Origin: Verrucomicrobiaceae bacterium
GTDB taxonomy: Bacteria; Verrucomicrobiota; Verrucomicrobiia; Verrucomicrobiales; Verrucomicrobiaceae
Assembly: GCA_016795465.1 (NCBI GenBank)
Contig: JAEUHK010000124.1
Coordinates: 1 to 64,000, forward strand
Length of the DNA stretch: 64,000 bases
Direction: 5' to 3'
Part shown: positions 1-9,357 of the stretch, one piece after another
Layout: every line of letters begins with the position of its first letter
Position numbering within the stretch: the first letter of the stretch is position 1
Program-made: the position numbers and the translations under genes
Notes under the pieces: generated by a model
What the model was told of the DNA's origin: nothing
The model's input: the letters and a program-made list of their open reading frames with translations, nothing else
Database searches by the model: none

Positions 1-1071
1 TTCGACCCCGTCTCGACGCGTGATTACTACGCGATGGCCGGCGTGTTTGCCTCCGTGAAGAAAGTGAGCCTGCGGCCGGATGGCAAAGACGAGGACGAAA
101 AGACCAACGCGGAGAAAATGGACCCCGGCACGCTGCACATCGTGCGTGATGAGGGCCCGCATGACCTTCCGATCTACCTCCGCGGAGATGTGGAGGCTCC
201 CGCGGAGATTGCTCCACGCGGCTGGCTGCAGGTGCTGAGCAAAAACGAGCCCGTGAAGTTTCAGCACGGCAGCGGTCGCGCCGAACTGGCGAAACTCATC
301 GCCAGCGCCGAGAACCCGCTGACGGCCCGTGTGATGGTCAATCGCGTGTGGGACATGCTTTTCGGCCGCCCGCTGGCACGCACGACGAGCAACTTCGGCG
401 CGATGGGAGACAAGCCCACGCATCCGGCGCTGCTGGATGATCTCGCCCTGCGCTTCATGAAGGACGGCTGGTCGGTGAAGCGACTCATTCGCGAGCTCGT
501 GCTCTCCGCCACATACCGCCAAGGCAGCCAGGGCAGCGCCGCCAATGCGCAAATTGATGAGGCCAATGAGCAGCTGTGGCGCATGAACCGCAAGCGCCTT
601 CCGATTGAGCCGCTGCGTGATGCGATCCTGGCTACCAGCGGCACTTTGAACCTCGAGGGCGGCCGCTCGCTCGACCTCAACACAGCGGAGCATCACAAAC
701 GCACGCTTTACAGCCAGGTCAGCCGCAAGGAGCTGAACAAGACGCTCATGCTCTTCGACTACCCGGATGCGAATGTGCATGCCGCACGCCGCTCGGAGAG
801 CACGACGCCCACGCAGAAGCTCTTTGTGATGAACAGCCCTTTCATCATCGCGCAGGCGAAAAAGCTCGCGCAGCGCCTCCAGCAGCACGCCGGTGATGAG
901 GCTGAGCGCATCCGTTTTGCCTACGAGCTGCTGTTTGCCCGCGAGCCGCTGTCGGAGGAGTTCGACCTGGCGCGGAGTTTCCTCCAACAACCCGCTGAAG
1001 CCGGCCTGAGCACCTGGGAGCAGTTCGCGCAGGCGCTGCTCGCCACCAATGAGATGAGCTATGTGGACTGA
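1..1071 (+). CDS. DUF1553 (PSD1-type) domain protein, 5' end outside window
   Basis: The reading frame is open from base 1, and the residues before the first ATG at 34 (FDPVSTRDYYAMAG) fit the middle of this family, so the gene starts upstream and only the C-terminal ~356 residues are present. Visible DUF1553 hallmarks are the segment NPLTARVMVNRVWDMLFGR, then HPALLDDLA, then SVKRLIRELVLSATYRQ. Planctomycetes and Verrucomicrobia carry many such proteins, usually with a cytochrome-like PSCyt domain and DUF1549 at the N-terminus. Their role is thought to be exported and linked to polysaccharide degradation, but the biochemistry is not established. The next gene is DUF1501, the usual partner, and it overlaps this stop codon or follows within about 14 bases, so the two are probably one operon. 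Confidence 0.93.
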   Translation, partial: FDPVSTRDYYAMAGVFASVKKVSLRPDGKDEDEKTNAEKMDPGTLHIVRDEGPHDLPIYLRGDVEAPAEIAPRGWLQVLSKNEPVKFQHGSGRAELAKLIASAENPLTARVMVNRVWDMLFGRPLARTTSNFGAMGDKPTHPALLDDLALRFMKDGWSVKRLIRELVLSATYRQGSQGSAANAQIDEANEQLWRMNRKRLPIEPLRDAILATSGTLNLEGGRSLDLNTAEHHKRTLYSQVSRKELNKTLMLFDYPDANVHAARRSESTTPTQKLFVMNSPFIIAQAKKLAQRLQQHAGDEAERIRFAYELLFAREPLSEEFDLARSFLQQPAEAGLSTWEQFAQALLATNEMSYVD

Positions 1072-1084
1072 ACCGACCTCCAGC

Positions 1085-2458
1085 ATGTCACGCCGGGATG
1101 CCTTGCAGCGTCTCTCGGCCGGCTTTGGCGTGATCGGGCTTTCAGGCATGCTCGGTGCGGCACCACGGCCGCAGATCACGCCGCGGGCGAAGCGTGTGAT
1201 CTTCCTTTTCATGAACGGCGGGCCGTCGCACATCGACACGTTTGATCCAAAGCCCGCCCTGAAGAAGCAGGAAGGCCAGCAACCGTCCGGAAAGCTCTAC
1301 AAGGCGCCGAAGACCAGCGGCTTCATGTCTTCGCCGCTGCATTTCGAAAAGCGCGGCCAGAGCGGCATCGAGGTCAGCGAGAGCCTGCCGCGCCTCGGCA
1401 GCGTGATCGACGACTGCTGCGTCATCCGCTCGATGCACACGAACGTGCCGAATCATGAGCCCGCGCTGCTCATGATGAACACCGGCAACATCCAGCCGAT
1501 CCGCCCCTCGCTCGGTTCGTGGGTGCTTTACGGCCTCGGCAGCGAAAATGAGAACCTGCCCGGCTTTGTCGTGTTGAGGCCCACGCCGAACATCGTCGTG
1601 GGACCGGCGCTTTGGAGCAATTCCTTCCTCCCCGCCGAGTATCAGGCCACCGGCGTCATCACCTCTGACATGGCGGTGGACAAGCTCGTGGCCAATGTGC
1701 GCAATCCCGAACTCCCGCTGCCCGTTCAGCGCCGCCAGCTCGACCTCGTTCAGCGGCTCAATGGCCTCCACGCCGCCCGCCGCGAGCATGACTCCGCGCT
1801 CGAATCGCAGATCAAGGCGATGGAAACGGCCTACCGCATGCAAACCGCCGCCAGCGAGGCCTTCGACATCAGCAAAGAGCCGCCCAAGATGCGCGAGATG
1901 TATGGCGACACGCCCTTTGGCCGCTCCTGCCTGCTCGCCCGTCGCCTCGCGGAGTCCGGCGTGCGCTTCATCAGCGTCTATTACACCAGCAGCAACAACC
2001 AGCCCTGGGACACGCACAGCGACCACTACAAGCGCCACCCGGAGCTCTGCGCCGACAGCGACCAGGCCTCCGCCGCGCTCATCAGCGATCTCAAGCAGCG
2101 TGGACTGCTCGAGGACACGCTCGTCGTGTGGACCGGCGAATTTGGTCGCACGCCCTACTCGCAGGAAAATCAGGACAAGAACAAGAAGACCGATCCGATG
2201 AAGCGCGGCCGCGACCATCATCACACTGCCTTTAGCACGCTGCTGGCCGGTGGCGGCATCCGCGGTGGCCTAGCCTACGGCACCTCCGACGAGCTTGGCA
2301 TGAACGCCGAGGAAAATCCGGTGCACGTCCACGATCTGCACGCCACCATCCTGCACCAACTCGGCCTCGACCACGAAAAGCTCACCTACCGCTACGCAGG
2401 CCGCGATTTCCGCCTCACCGATGTGTTTGGCAAGGTCGTCACGGACATCCTGGCTTGA
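1085..2458 (+). CDS. DUF1501 family exported protein (sulfatase-like fold)
   Basis: The protein is about 457 residues from the ATG at 1085. That start places a twin-arginine-like motif (MSRRDALQRL) at the N-terminus ahead of a hydrophobic stretch; an ATG at 1061 would add eight residues and overlap the previous gene. The core contains VIFLFMNGGPSHIDTFDPK, a GPSHIDTFD signature of DUF1501, and later DTLVVWTGEFGRTP and the GRDHHH motif. These are the metal-site-like elements of this alkaline phosphatase/sulfatase-superfamily group. Family knowledge says it travels with DUF1553, as here. Export by Tat and a role in degrading sulfated or complex polymers are inferences. Confidence 0.94.
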   Translation: MSRRDALQRLSAGFGVIGLSGMLGAAPRPQITPRAKRVIFLFMNGGPSHIDTFDPKPALKKQEGQQPSGKLYKAPKTSGFMSSPLHFEKRGQSGIEVSESLPRLGSVIDDCCVIRSMHTNVPNHEPALLMMNTGNIQPIRPSLGSWVLYGLGSENENLPGFVVLRPTPNIVVGPALWSNSFLPAEYQATGVITSDMAVDKLVANVRNPELPLPVQRRQLDLVQRLNGLHAARREHDSALESQIKAMETAYRMQTAASEAFDISKEPPKMREMYGDTPFGRSCLLARRLAESGVRFISVYYTSSNNQPWDTHSDHYKRHPELCADSDQASAALISDLKQRGLLEDTLVVWTGEFGRTPYSQENQDKNKKTDPMKRGRDHHHTAFSTLLAGGGIRGGLAYGTSDELGMNAEENPVHVHDLHATILHQLGLDHEKLTYRYAGRDFRLTDVFGKVVTDILA

Positions 2459-2488
2459 AGAAGACTCTCACTTGCTCCAAAAACCATC

Positions 2489-2947
2489 ATGGTCCTCGAC
2501 ACCCTCGCCAACGCCGCCCGCTACGAATCACTGAACTCCCGCTTTGCAAAGGCCTTCGCCTATTTGCGCACCGTGGACGGCACGCAGGAGCTTGGGCGGC
2601 ACGATCTCGATGGCGATCACTGCTTTGCACTGGTGCAGACGTATGAGTCAAAGCCCGTCGAAAAGGCCAAATTCGAGGCACACCGGAAGTACATCGACAT
2701 CCAGTTCATTCACAGCGGCCGTGAGACCATTCTTTGGGCGCCTTTGGCCACGATGAAGGAGGAGACCATGGCCTACTCCGATGAGAAGGATGCCGCGCTG
2801 TGGAAGCTGACGCCGGACACCACGCCGCTGCATGTCAGCGCCGGTCACTTCGCCATCCTCTGGCCGCAGGATGCTCATGCGCCTTGCATCGAATGGGAAA
2901 AGCCGGAGCAGGTCTTCAAAGTCGTCATCAAAGTAGCGGTCGAATAA
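2489..2947 (+). CDS. YhcH/YjgK/YiaL (TabA-like, DUF386) family protein
   Basis: This 152-residue protein has the full length of the YhcH/YjgK/YiaL family, a small cupin-like fold tied to sialic acid, alginate or other sugar-acid catabolism and to biofilm protein TabA. The family core is visible as FEAHRKYIDIQFIHSGRE in the middle, followed by HFAILWPQDAHAPCIEW, which supplies conserved His and Glu residues of the presumed metal site. It starts 30 bases after the DUF1501 stop and may be co-transcribed. It ends directly against the convergent pdxA, with no spacer. The precise sugar substrate cannot be read from sequence. Confidence 0.92.
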   Translation: MVLDTLANAARYESLNSRFAKAFAYLRTVDGTQELGRHDLDGDHCFALVQTYESKPVEKAKFEAHRKYIDIQFIHSGRETILWAPLATMKEETMAYSDEKDAALWKLTPDTTPLHVSAGHFAILWPQDAHAPCIEWEKPEQVFKVVIKVAVE

Positions 2948-3943
2948 TCACGACGCCATCTTCGCCGCGAGCTTCACCGCCTCGACGAGGCTGCTGCCGT
3001 TCGCTTTGCCTTGCCAGGCGATGTCACACGCGGTGCCGTGATCCACACTCGTGCGCGGCACAGGCAGACCGAGCGTCGTGTTCACCGCCGTGTCAAAAGC
3101 CAGCGCCTTGAGCGGAATGAGCGCCTGATCGTGATACAGGCACACATAGGCATCGACTGCGCGACGACGTGCCGGGATGAAGGCCGTGTCCGGAGGCAGC
3201 GGGCCCTCAATCGTGATGCCTTTGGCTTTTGCGGCCTCAATCGCAGGCACGACAAACCTCTCCTCCTCACCGCGGCCAAACAAACCATGCTCGCCCGCAT
3301 GCGGATTCAGCCCGCACACCGCAATGCGCGGCCGTTTGCCCTTCACGCGCTGCACGGACTCCGCGGTGAGCTCGATCACATCGAGAATGCGCTCTTTCGT
3401 CAACGCAGGCACAACGTCTTGATAACCGATGTGCACCGTCACGAGGCTGCAAACCATCTCTGGCGAGAAAAACGTCATGCAGGAGCGCTTCGCGGCCATT
3501 TTCTCGGCAAACATCTCCGTGTGGCCTGGATACGTGATGCCCGCGGCATGCAGCGCCTCCTTGTTCAGCGGCGCGGTGGCCACGGCAGCCACTTGTTTGG
3601 CCAAAGCGGCCTCGATGCTCTTCTCGACGTAGCGAAAGCCCGCCGCGCCGGTTTTCGCGCTGACCTTCCCGGGCTCGAAATCGGCCGCATCGAAGCCAAA
3701 CAGGTCCAAAACGGCTGGTTCATCGATTTGGCCGCATTTCTCCGCCCACTCGATTTCGCTGAGGATGCGTTTCGGAGCCGGGAGACCGGTTTGACGCGCA
3801 CAACGCGCCAAAAGCCGCGCATCGCCAAAAATCACCGGTGTGGCGATCGCGCACACCTCTTCGTTCGCGAGCAGTTGGAGGCAGATTTCAGGCCCGACCC
3901 CGGCAGGGTCGCCCATGGTGACGGCGATGAGTGGTTTGGACAT
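2948..3943 (-). CDS. pdxA: 4-hydroxythreonine-4-phosphate dehydrogenase PdxA
   Basis: The enzyme oxidises 4-hydroxy-L-threonine phosphate with NAD+ in DXP-dependent pyridoxal phosphate synthesis. The ATG at 3943 gives a normal N-terminus (MSKPLIAVTMGDPAGVGPE) and about 331 residues; the frame is open to 4009 but the extra 22 residues do not look like the family. Key motifs are YPGHTEMFAEK with a metal-ligand histidine, PDTAFIPARRR, YHDQALIPLKAL with the second histidine, and the C-terminal GTACDIAWQGKAN. The same family includes PdxA2-type enzymes acting on other phosphorylated substrates, so a catabolic paralogue cannot be excluded, given its sugar-related neighbour. Confidence 0.95.
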   Translation of the reverse strand: MSKPLIAVTMGDPAGVGPEICLQLLANEEVCAIATPVIFGDARLLARCARQTGLPAPKRILSEIEWAEKCGQIDEPAVLDLFGFDAADFEPGKVSAKTGAAGFRYVEKSIEAALAKQVAAVATAPLNKEALHAAGITYPGHTEMFAEKMAAKRSCMTFFSPEMVCSLVTVHIGYQDVVPALTKERILDVIELTAESVQRVKGKRPRIAVCGLNPHAGEHGLFGRGEEERFVVPAIEAAKAKGITIEGPLPPDTAFIPARRRAVDAYVCLYHDQALIPLKALAFDTAVNTTLGLPVPRTSVDHGTACDIAWQGKANGSSLVEAVKLAAKMAS

Positions 3944-4005
3944 CAAAACGAAGGTTGAAGGATGAAGAGCCGCCATCTTGGCGTGCTCACGCGCCTCGGC
4001 AACCC

Positions 4006-5865
4006 TCACAAACCATCCGCTTGGGCCTTCACGGCCGCGTCGTGCTTCTCAATGCTCGCCCCTTGCTCGATCAGCCGCTTCGCGATCTCGTAGGCGCTTT
4101 CGAAACGCCCGTTGCCATCCGCATCGATCCAGATCGGATTCGTGGAGCCGATCACCCGCGGTGTGAAGGTCTTGCTGCTCGGCTGATACGGCCGCGGGAT
4201 CTCCCAAAATGGCTCCGTGACCCCCGGCCCGGTCGCGATGGCAACCAGATGCACGTCGTGCATCGGCTTCGGCATGTTCCAAACGAAGCGCTTTTCATCA
4301 GCGATGGCTCGTTCATGCACGAGATGCCCGTTGGCGAAGATTTGAAGCTTGTCCGCACGTGTCCATGAAGGGCATTGAATCACGCATTCGACCTTCAAGG
4401 TGTCACCCAGCCCCGTCGCGGTGTCTCCGATGCCAAAACGGCCGTCCACCGTCATCGTGACGAGCAACCCGAGGCTCACGAGCAGTCGTCCTTCGTGATA
4501 AGAGCGCCACACCTCGCCGAGATTCACCGCGGCAGGATCATCATCTTTTGCCATCGCGTAAGTCCTGCCCTGCCCCAGAATGAAACGGTTCACGTCATGG
4601 CTGTCGCTCGATCCCACCGCGAAGATGCGATGTCCGCGATTCAGCAGCGCAAACCAGTCACGGTAAAGCAATTCGATATCCGACTGCATGGCCGCGGAGG
4701 TGATGACTTCGAGCGCGTTGAGGCCGCTGAAGGCATCGGCATGGCGATGCTTGCCCGTCTTCGGATTGAACATCACACCACCGAGCGGCACGAAGCCGCT
4801 GTGGAGATCACGCGGATGATTCAGTGTGACCACCTCGACTCCCGGCGTGGCACGAATGGCCGGAAGCAGTCGGCTCCAGTCCTGCTCGTTCGGATCGACG
4901 ACCTTCGCGCCGCTTTGCACCGGAAACGCGTTGAAGTGCCCGTGCTTCGTGGTGACCTCGTTTCCGATCACTGGCGTGAAGTGATGCGCGACATCCATCT
5001 TCGCCGCAGCAGGCGCGTAATCGGTGTGGTGATTGTGATCGGTGGAAATGGCCAGCTCAATGCCTTCGCCCGCAATGGTGAGCATGCGTTCATTGATCGT
5101 GGCATCGCCATGGCCGCTGTGCGTCAGCGTGTGAATGTGACTGTCCACCGCGATCCAGCCTCGCGTGTCCACTTCGCGCTTCAGTTCGATTTTCGCCACT
5201 TTGACCTCTCCAGCCTTCACCGAGAGAGTTTGCCGCTCCACGCTCCATTCAAAGCCTCGGCCAGCATGCAGCACATAGTCACCCGGAGGCACTTCGAGCG
5301 TCACACGGCCCTTCGGCGTATAAACGACACCGGTGCGGGCGGCGACCTGAGCCGCAGGTTCGGCCTTCAACGGCTGTAGGGTGCCATCCGGCCGCGTGAG
5401 CGTGATCCGGCATGGCATATCATTTGTCACAACGACCTCGATTTTCGCCCCGCCGATATCCTGCGCCGTCAAAACGACCGGACCGATCTCGATGTCGTCG
5501 AGTGCGGGAGGTGCGTCGATGCGCAGCACGTTCTCACCATCCTTCAACGTGCCCGCGGGCACCTTGAGAATGCATTCGAGCGGCGTTTCAGCCGTGGTGA
5601 GGCTGCCGAGCTTCTTGTCATTCAGAAACACCGGCCAGCCCAGCTTCACGTCTTTCTGCCAAAGACGCAGAAACAGGGGCTGCACATTGCTTTTGGCCTC
5701 GAAACGCTTTTCCAACCGCTCCGCATCGACCGCACGACCTTCGTAAACGGACCACTCAAACTGGCCTGGCTTGCCCAGATGCAGCCGTGTGGGCACCAAG
5801 GTGATGTCATCGGCCAGCAATCGCGCACTGAGCGCCGTCACGATCATCCAATGAAAGGCATTCAT
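4006..5865 (-). CDS. CehA/McbA-type PHP-fold metallohydrolase, exported
   Basis: A protein of about 619 residues with a weak N-terminal signal-like stretch and a beta-rich N-terminal half of about 240 residues (PEGA/carboxypeptidase-regulatory-like). It is followed by a PHP-type metal-dependent hydrolase domain. Metal-binding motifs are DSHIHTLTHSGHGD, ISTDHNHHTDY, NEVTTKHGHFNAFP and LNHPRD, then a later GSSDSHD. The family includes CehA carbaryl hydrolase and many uncharacterised phosphoesterases. The ATG at 5865 overlaps the stop of the beta-helix gene as ATGA, which favours that start over the one at 5886 and suggests translational coupling. Substrate unknown. Confidence 0.88.
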   Translation of the reverse strand: MNAFHWMIVTALSARLLADDITLVPTRLHLGKPGQFEWSVYEGRAVDAERLEKRFEAKSNVQPLFLRLWQKDVKLGWPVFLNDKKLGSLTTAETPLECILKVPAGTLKDGENVLRIDAPPALDDIEIGPVVLTAQDIGGAKIEVVVTNDMPCRITLTRPDGTLQPLKAEPAAQVAARTGVVYTPKGRVTLEVPPGDYVLHAGRGFEWSVERQTLSVKAGEVKVAKIELKREVDTRGWIAVDSHIHTLTHSGHGDATINERMLTIAGEGIELAISTDHNHHTDYAPAAAKMDVAHHFTPVIGNEVTTKHGHFNAFPVQSGAKVVDPNEQDWSRLLPAIRATPGVEVVTLNHPRDLHSGFVPLGGVMFNPKTGKHRHADAFSGLNALEVITSAAMQSDIELLYRDWFALLNRGHRIFAVGSSDSHDVNRFILGQGRTYAMAKDDDPAAVNLGEVWRSYHEGRLLVSLGLLVTMTVDGRFGIGDTATGLGDTLKVECVIQCPSWTRADKLQIFANGHLVHERAIADEKRFVWNMPKPMHDVHLVAIATGPGVTEPFWEIPRPYQPSSKTFTPRVIGSTNPIWIDADGNGRFESAYEIAKRLIEQGASIEKHDAAVKAQADGL

Positions 5866-7154
5866 GGCTTCAGCTCCTGATTGCACACACCGCGGGTGCC
5901 GGGCGGGAACACATTGTTGCTGAAATGCAGTCCAAGCGGCCCTCTAGGCTCGGTGGAAATCAGGACGTCGTAGATGTAGCGCGGCGGGCCGAGGTTGTGG
6001 ACGAGGTTGCCTTGGATGAGCACCTCCGTGAGCGGTGGATCATCCGCATCCTGCCCCGCGTCGAATTTGAAGGGCGAACGCTCCTCACCCCACATCCAAT
6101 GCGCGTCGCCGTGGCCGAAATCGGAGATGATATTGTTCGCGATGATCGATCCGCCGTCCGCATTCGCCGGTTTGCCGTCCTGCGCCGGGTGCGCGGCCGC
6201 TCCGGGCATCAAACCGATCGCCCACAGGTCGTTGCGGGTGAATTGATTGCCGGTGATGAGCACGTTGCGGCTGCCGTGCATCGCCTTCATGCCGATGTGC
6301 GCATGGTTCACGATGTTGTTCGAGACAATGACATGGTCGCAATGCAGGTCGATGCCCTGGGCAGCATTTTCGATGTGGTTGCCAAGCAATCGCGTGAAGT
6401 CGCTGCTCTCCGGCGCGGTCACCTGGATGGCGCTGCCTTGCCGCCAGTTGTCCGTGTAGCCCGCGTCCCAGGCCTGCTGGCTGAGGTGCGGGCCTTTTTG
6501 CGGGTTCTTCTTCACAAAAGCACCCAGCTTGAATTTTTCGCGACTCTCCTTCGACGGGAAATAGGTCTCCTCGATGACCTGGTTGCCCTCGATCAGCGTG
6601 CCCTGGCAATACCTCACCATGATGCCCGTGCCGTCCGTGCATCGAAACGCGTAGCCGGAAACATCGCCCTGCGTGCGGTCATCAATGCTCACCTTCATGT
6701 AATTGCGCACCAAACAGCGGCTGATCCGCGTCGTGCGGCTGTCCGTGACCAAAATCGCACCCGACTTCGTGCGGTTGTTGATCACCTTCACATTCTCGAT
6801 CACGAGATCGCGGCAGTTTTGCGCTCGCAGCGCCTCACTCTGCGTCTCCGTCTTGTCATCCGGCCGCGTGAGCGTCACATCACGGATTTCGATGCCGTTG
6901 GCGTTTTCGATTTCGATGATCGGCTGCTCGGCATTCTGCTGAATGATGCGCCCAGGCCCATAAAGCCCGCTGCGCTCGCCCCGGATGCGAATCTTCTCCG
7001 TAATCACATGATCGCCCGCCGGCACAAACACCATCTTGTTCGGATTCGCCGCCAAAGCCGCCTGAATCGAAGGATAAGCCGCCGCGGAGATTTGCGCGTC
7101 TGCCGAGCATGCGAGCGCCGTGAAAAAAGCAGGGAGAAAAAGCCTCAAAGTCAT
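5862..7154 (-). CDS. Secreted right-handed parallel beta-helix protein
   Basis: About 430 residues. The ATG at 7154 gives a clean Sec signal peptide (MTLRLFLPAFFTALACSADA). The mature part begins with YPSIQAALAANPNKMVFVPAG, the usual first rung of pectate-lyase-type or NosD-like beta-helices. Repeated rungs with 'N.I....GI' patterns follow, for example IEGNQVIEE, LGNHIENAAQGIDL, VSNNIVNHAHIGM and IANNIISDF. Such proteins often act as polysaccharide lyases, epimerases or glycosidases, but no decisive catalytic triad was recognised. The stop overlaps the start of the downstream PHP hydrolase by ATGA, so the two are probably made together and may act on the same exported substrate. Confidence 0.88.
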   Translation of the reverse strand: MTLRLFLPAFFTALACSADAQISAAAYPSIQAALAANPNKMVFVPAGDHVITEKIRIRGERSGLYGPGRIIQQNAEQPIIEIENANGIEIRDVTLTRPDDKTETQSEALRAQNCRDLVIENVKVINNRTKSGAILVTDSRTTRISRCLVRNYMKVSIDDRTQGDVSGYAFRCTDGTGIMVRYCQGTLIEGNQVIEETYFPSKESREKFKLGAFVKKNPQKGPHLSQQAWDAGYTDNWRQGSAIQVTAPESSDFTRLLGNHIENAAQGIDLHCDHVIVSNNIVNHAHIGMKAMHGSRNVLITGNQFTRNDLWAIGLMPGAAAHPAQDGKPANADGGSIIANNIISDFGHGDAHWMWGEERSPFKFDAGQDADDPPLTEVLIQGNLVHNLGPPRYIYDVLISTEPRGPLGLHFSNNVFPPGTRGVCNQELKP

Positions 7155-7242
7155 GAAAAGAGAGTGGAAGCTCAATCAACGAAGCGAGAAGCGCTCTTCA
7201 TCCCGCTTTCCTTTTTCACCGCCACTTTCCAAAATGCCCGCC

Positions 7243-9270
7243 ATGCACCTCCGCGCCCTTTTTTCGCTCTTTCTGGCCTTCACGCTCACATCGCACGCTG
7301 CCAGCACGCAGTTCACGGAGGAGGATCTCGCGGCGCTGGTGGAGAAGCGCATCATCGAGTCGCCTGAATACTGGCGTGAGAACGCCACCGAGTCCGGCAA
7401 GTGCGATGGTGCCCGCGTGGCGTCGCTGCTGATCAAGATCGCGGGCATCTACAAGCCGGTGAAGACGCTGGATGAAGCACTCGAGGTGCTCACACGGCAA
7501 CGGGTGCTCGGGTCGCCGGACTATTGGAAGAAGACGGCGGTTCCCGGCGGTGTGTGCGTCGGCAAAAATGTCGCCATCGTGCTAAGTCGTGGTGCGGCGC
7601 AGTTGCCGGTCGATCCGCCGAAGTCGGTGGATGCCACGCCGCTCGAGGCGACGAGTTTTGATCAGTTGCGCGAGCGTTATGATGTGGTCATCGCCGGTGC
7701 AGGCATGGGTGGTGTCGGCGCGGCGGTGCAGGCGGCGAGGCTGGGTGCCAGCGTGCTGCTGTTGGAGGAGACGGACTGGATCGGCGGTCAGGCGATGGCT
7801 GCGGGCGTGACCTCGATGGACGAGGGCCGCACGCTGGTGCGCGAGCGTGGGCTGTATCGCGAGCTTTGCGGTCTCATCGCCGCGCATTACCGGCCGCTCG
7901 GCGTGAATCATCTCACCGCTTACTGGCATGGCCACGTTGGCGTGGAGCCACGCGTGGGCCGTCGATTGCTCCACGTCATGCTGAGCGATGCGAAAAGCCG
8001 TGGCGTGCTCGATCTCGCCCTGCTGGCCCGTGTTTCCAAAGTCACGAAGGATGGCAACACGATCACCGGCGTCGAAATCAGCCATGCAGGCCAGACGCGC
8101 CGCATCGCCAGCAAGGTGCTCGTCGATGCCACCGAGTGGGGCGATGTCATCCCGCTCACCGGAGCCCGTTATCGTGTGGGCAATTGCCTCAGCGATGCCA
8201 TCGACCGGAAACGCCATGTCCAGTCCAACACCTGGACCGCCGTCGTGAAACAGTATCCGCAGGGCGTGCCCGATGAGCTGCTCGTGCGCGAAAAACCGCC
8301 CGGCTACACCGACAAGGTGCACGCCACCTTTGCCAAATCGCTCGTCGCTGGTGAGAAGGTCGATTTGAAGGCCAAACCGTGGAACTGGGCCACCTTCATC
8401 GGCTATCGCGGCATGCCTGACAGCGCCCGCCCGGCCGACAACAGCGTCATCACGCGCACGCATCTGAACTACAACAACGACGTCCACTCCACCGTCGCCG
8501 AGATCGAAGATCCCGCCGCGCGTCTCGCGATGAATCGCGTCATGCAGCTCAAGACGCTGCATCTTCTCCACTACATCCACACCACGCTCGGCAAGACCGA
8601 CTGGTCCGTGGCGAATGACGAAGGCTACGACACGCCCGCGCACGGCGCCGAGGTCGATGCGTGGATCAAGCAGCAGCCGGAGCTCGCACCGTTTCGCGCG
8701 GTGCTCGTGCATTTCTGCGTCATCCCCTACACCCGCGAGAGCCGCCGCATCGTCGGCCTGCACACACTGCGCCCCGCCGAGATCGAACGCGTGACGTGCA
8801 AACCGCTGCAATTCCGCCACACCATCGCGCTCGGCGACTACGCCATCGACCTGCACGGCAGCATGCGCAAAGAATGGCTCGAACCGGAGCTCGACCGCGA
8901 GAGCGACATCCCGCACAAGTTCGGCGAGCGCGGCGTCGGCCCCTTCGCCATTCCGTTCGAGTGCCTCATCCCCGAAACGCTCGATGGCTTCCTGCCCGCC
9001 GAGAAAAACTTCAGCCAAAGTCGCATGGTCAACGGCGCCACCCGCCTGCAACCCCACACCCTGAACATCGGCCAGGCCGTCGGCGTCATCGCCGCGCTCG
9101 CCGTGCAGCAAAACATCGCCCCGCGTGCCGTCGATCCCATGAAAGTCCAGCGCCTCCTCCTCGAAGCCGGCGACACCCTCACCATCGAGCCCGTCAAAGC
9201 CCGCCACGGCACCGAAGCCTGGCGCGAGCTTCAGATGGAGGTGCTGAAGAAGGGCGTGGAGGTGAAATAG
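7243..9270 (+). CDS. Secreted FAD-dependent oxidoreductase with duplicated N-terminal unit
   Basis: The frame is open from 7120, but the ATG at 7243 (or 7234) gives a convincing signal peptide (MHLRALFSLFLAFTLTSHAA), so the mature protein is about 655 residues. The dinucleotide-binding fold is clear about 150 residues in: YDVVIAGAGMGGVGAAVQA followed by LLLEETDWIGGQ. The C-terminal part keeps the FAD_oxidored pattern RMVNGATRLQPHTLNIGQA. Before the FAD domain lie two related ~60-residue units, SPEYWRENATESGKCDGA and SPDYWKKTAVPGGVCVGK. The gene is divergent from the beta-helix gene with about 90 bases between them. Family members include secreted oxidoreductases of PVC bacteria with unknown substrates. 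Confidence 0.9.
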   Translation: MHLRALFSLFLAFTLTSHAASTQFTEEDLAALVEKRIIESPEYWRENATESGKCDGARVASLLIKIAGIYKPVKTLDEALEVLTRQRVLGSPDYWKKTAVPGGVCVGKNVAIVLSRGAAQLPVDPPKSVDATPLEATSFDQLRERYDVVIAGAGMGGVGAAVQAARLGASVLLLEETDWIGGQAMAAGVTSMDEGRTLVRERGLYRELCGLIAAHYRPLGVNHLTAYWHGHVGVEPRVGRRLLHVMLSDAKSRGVLDLALLARVSKVTKDGNTITGVEISHAGQTRRIASKVLVDATEWGDVIPLTGARYRVGNCLSDAIDRKRHVQSNTWTAVVKQYPQGVPDELLVREKPPGYTDKVHATFAKSLVAGEKVDLKAKPWNWATFIGYRGMPDSARPADNSVITRTHLNYNNDVHSTVAEIEDPAARLAMNRVMQLKTLHLLHYIHTTLGKTDWSVANDEGYDTPAHGAEVDAWIKQQPELAPFRAVLVHFCVIPYTRESRRIVGLHTLRPAEIERVTCKPLQFRHTIALGDYAIDLHGSMRKEWLEPELDRESDIPHKFGERGVGPFAIPFECLIPETLDGFLPAEKNFSQSRMVNGATRLQPHTLNIGQAVGVIAALAVQQNIAPRAVDPMKVQRLLLEAGDTLTIEPVKARHGTEAWRELQMEVLKKGVEVK

Positions 9271-9357
9271 ACCACAGGACGCCGAGCCTCTGTCGCGATC
9301 TGCACTTCAATCATGGCAAAAGTGGCGCAGAATCACCCTCAACAACCTTCTGCTTAC

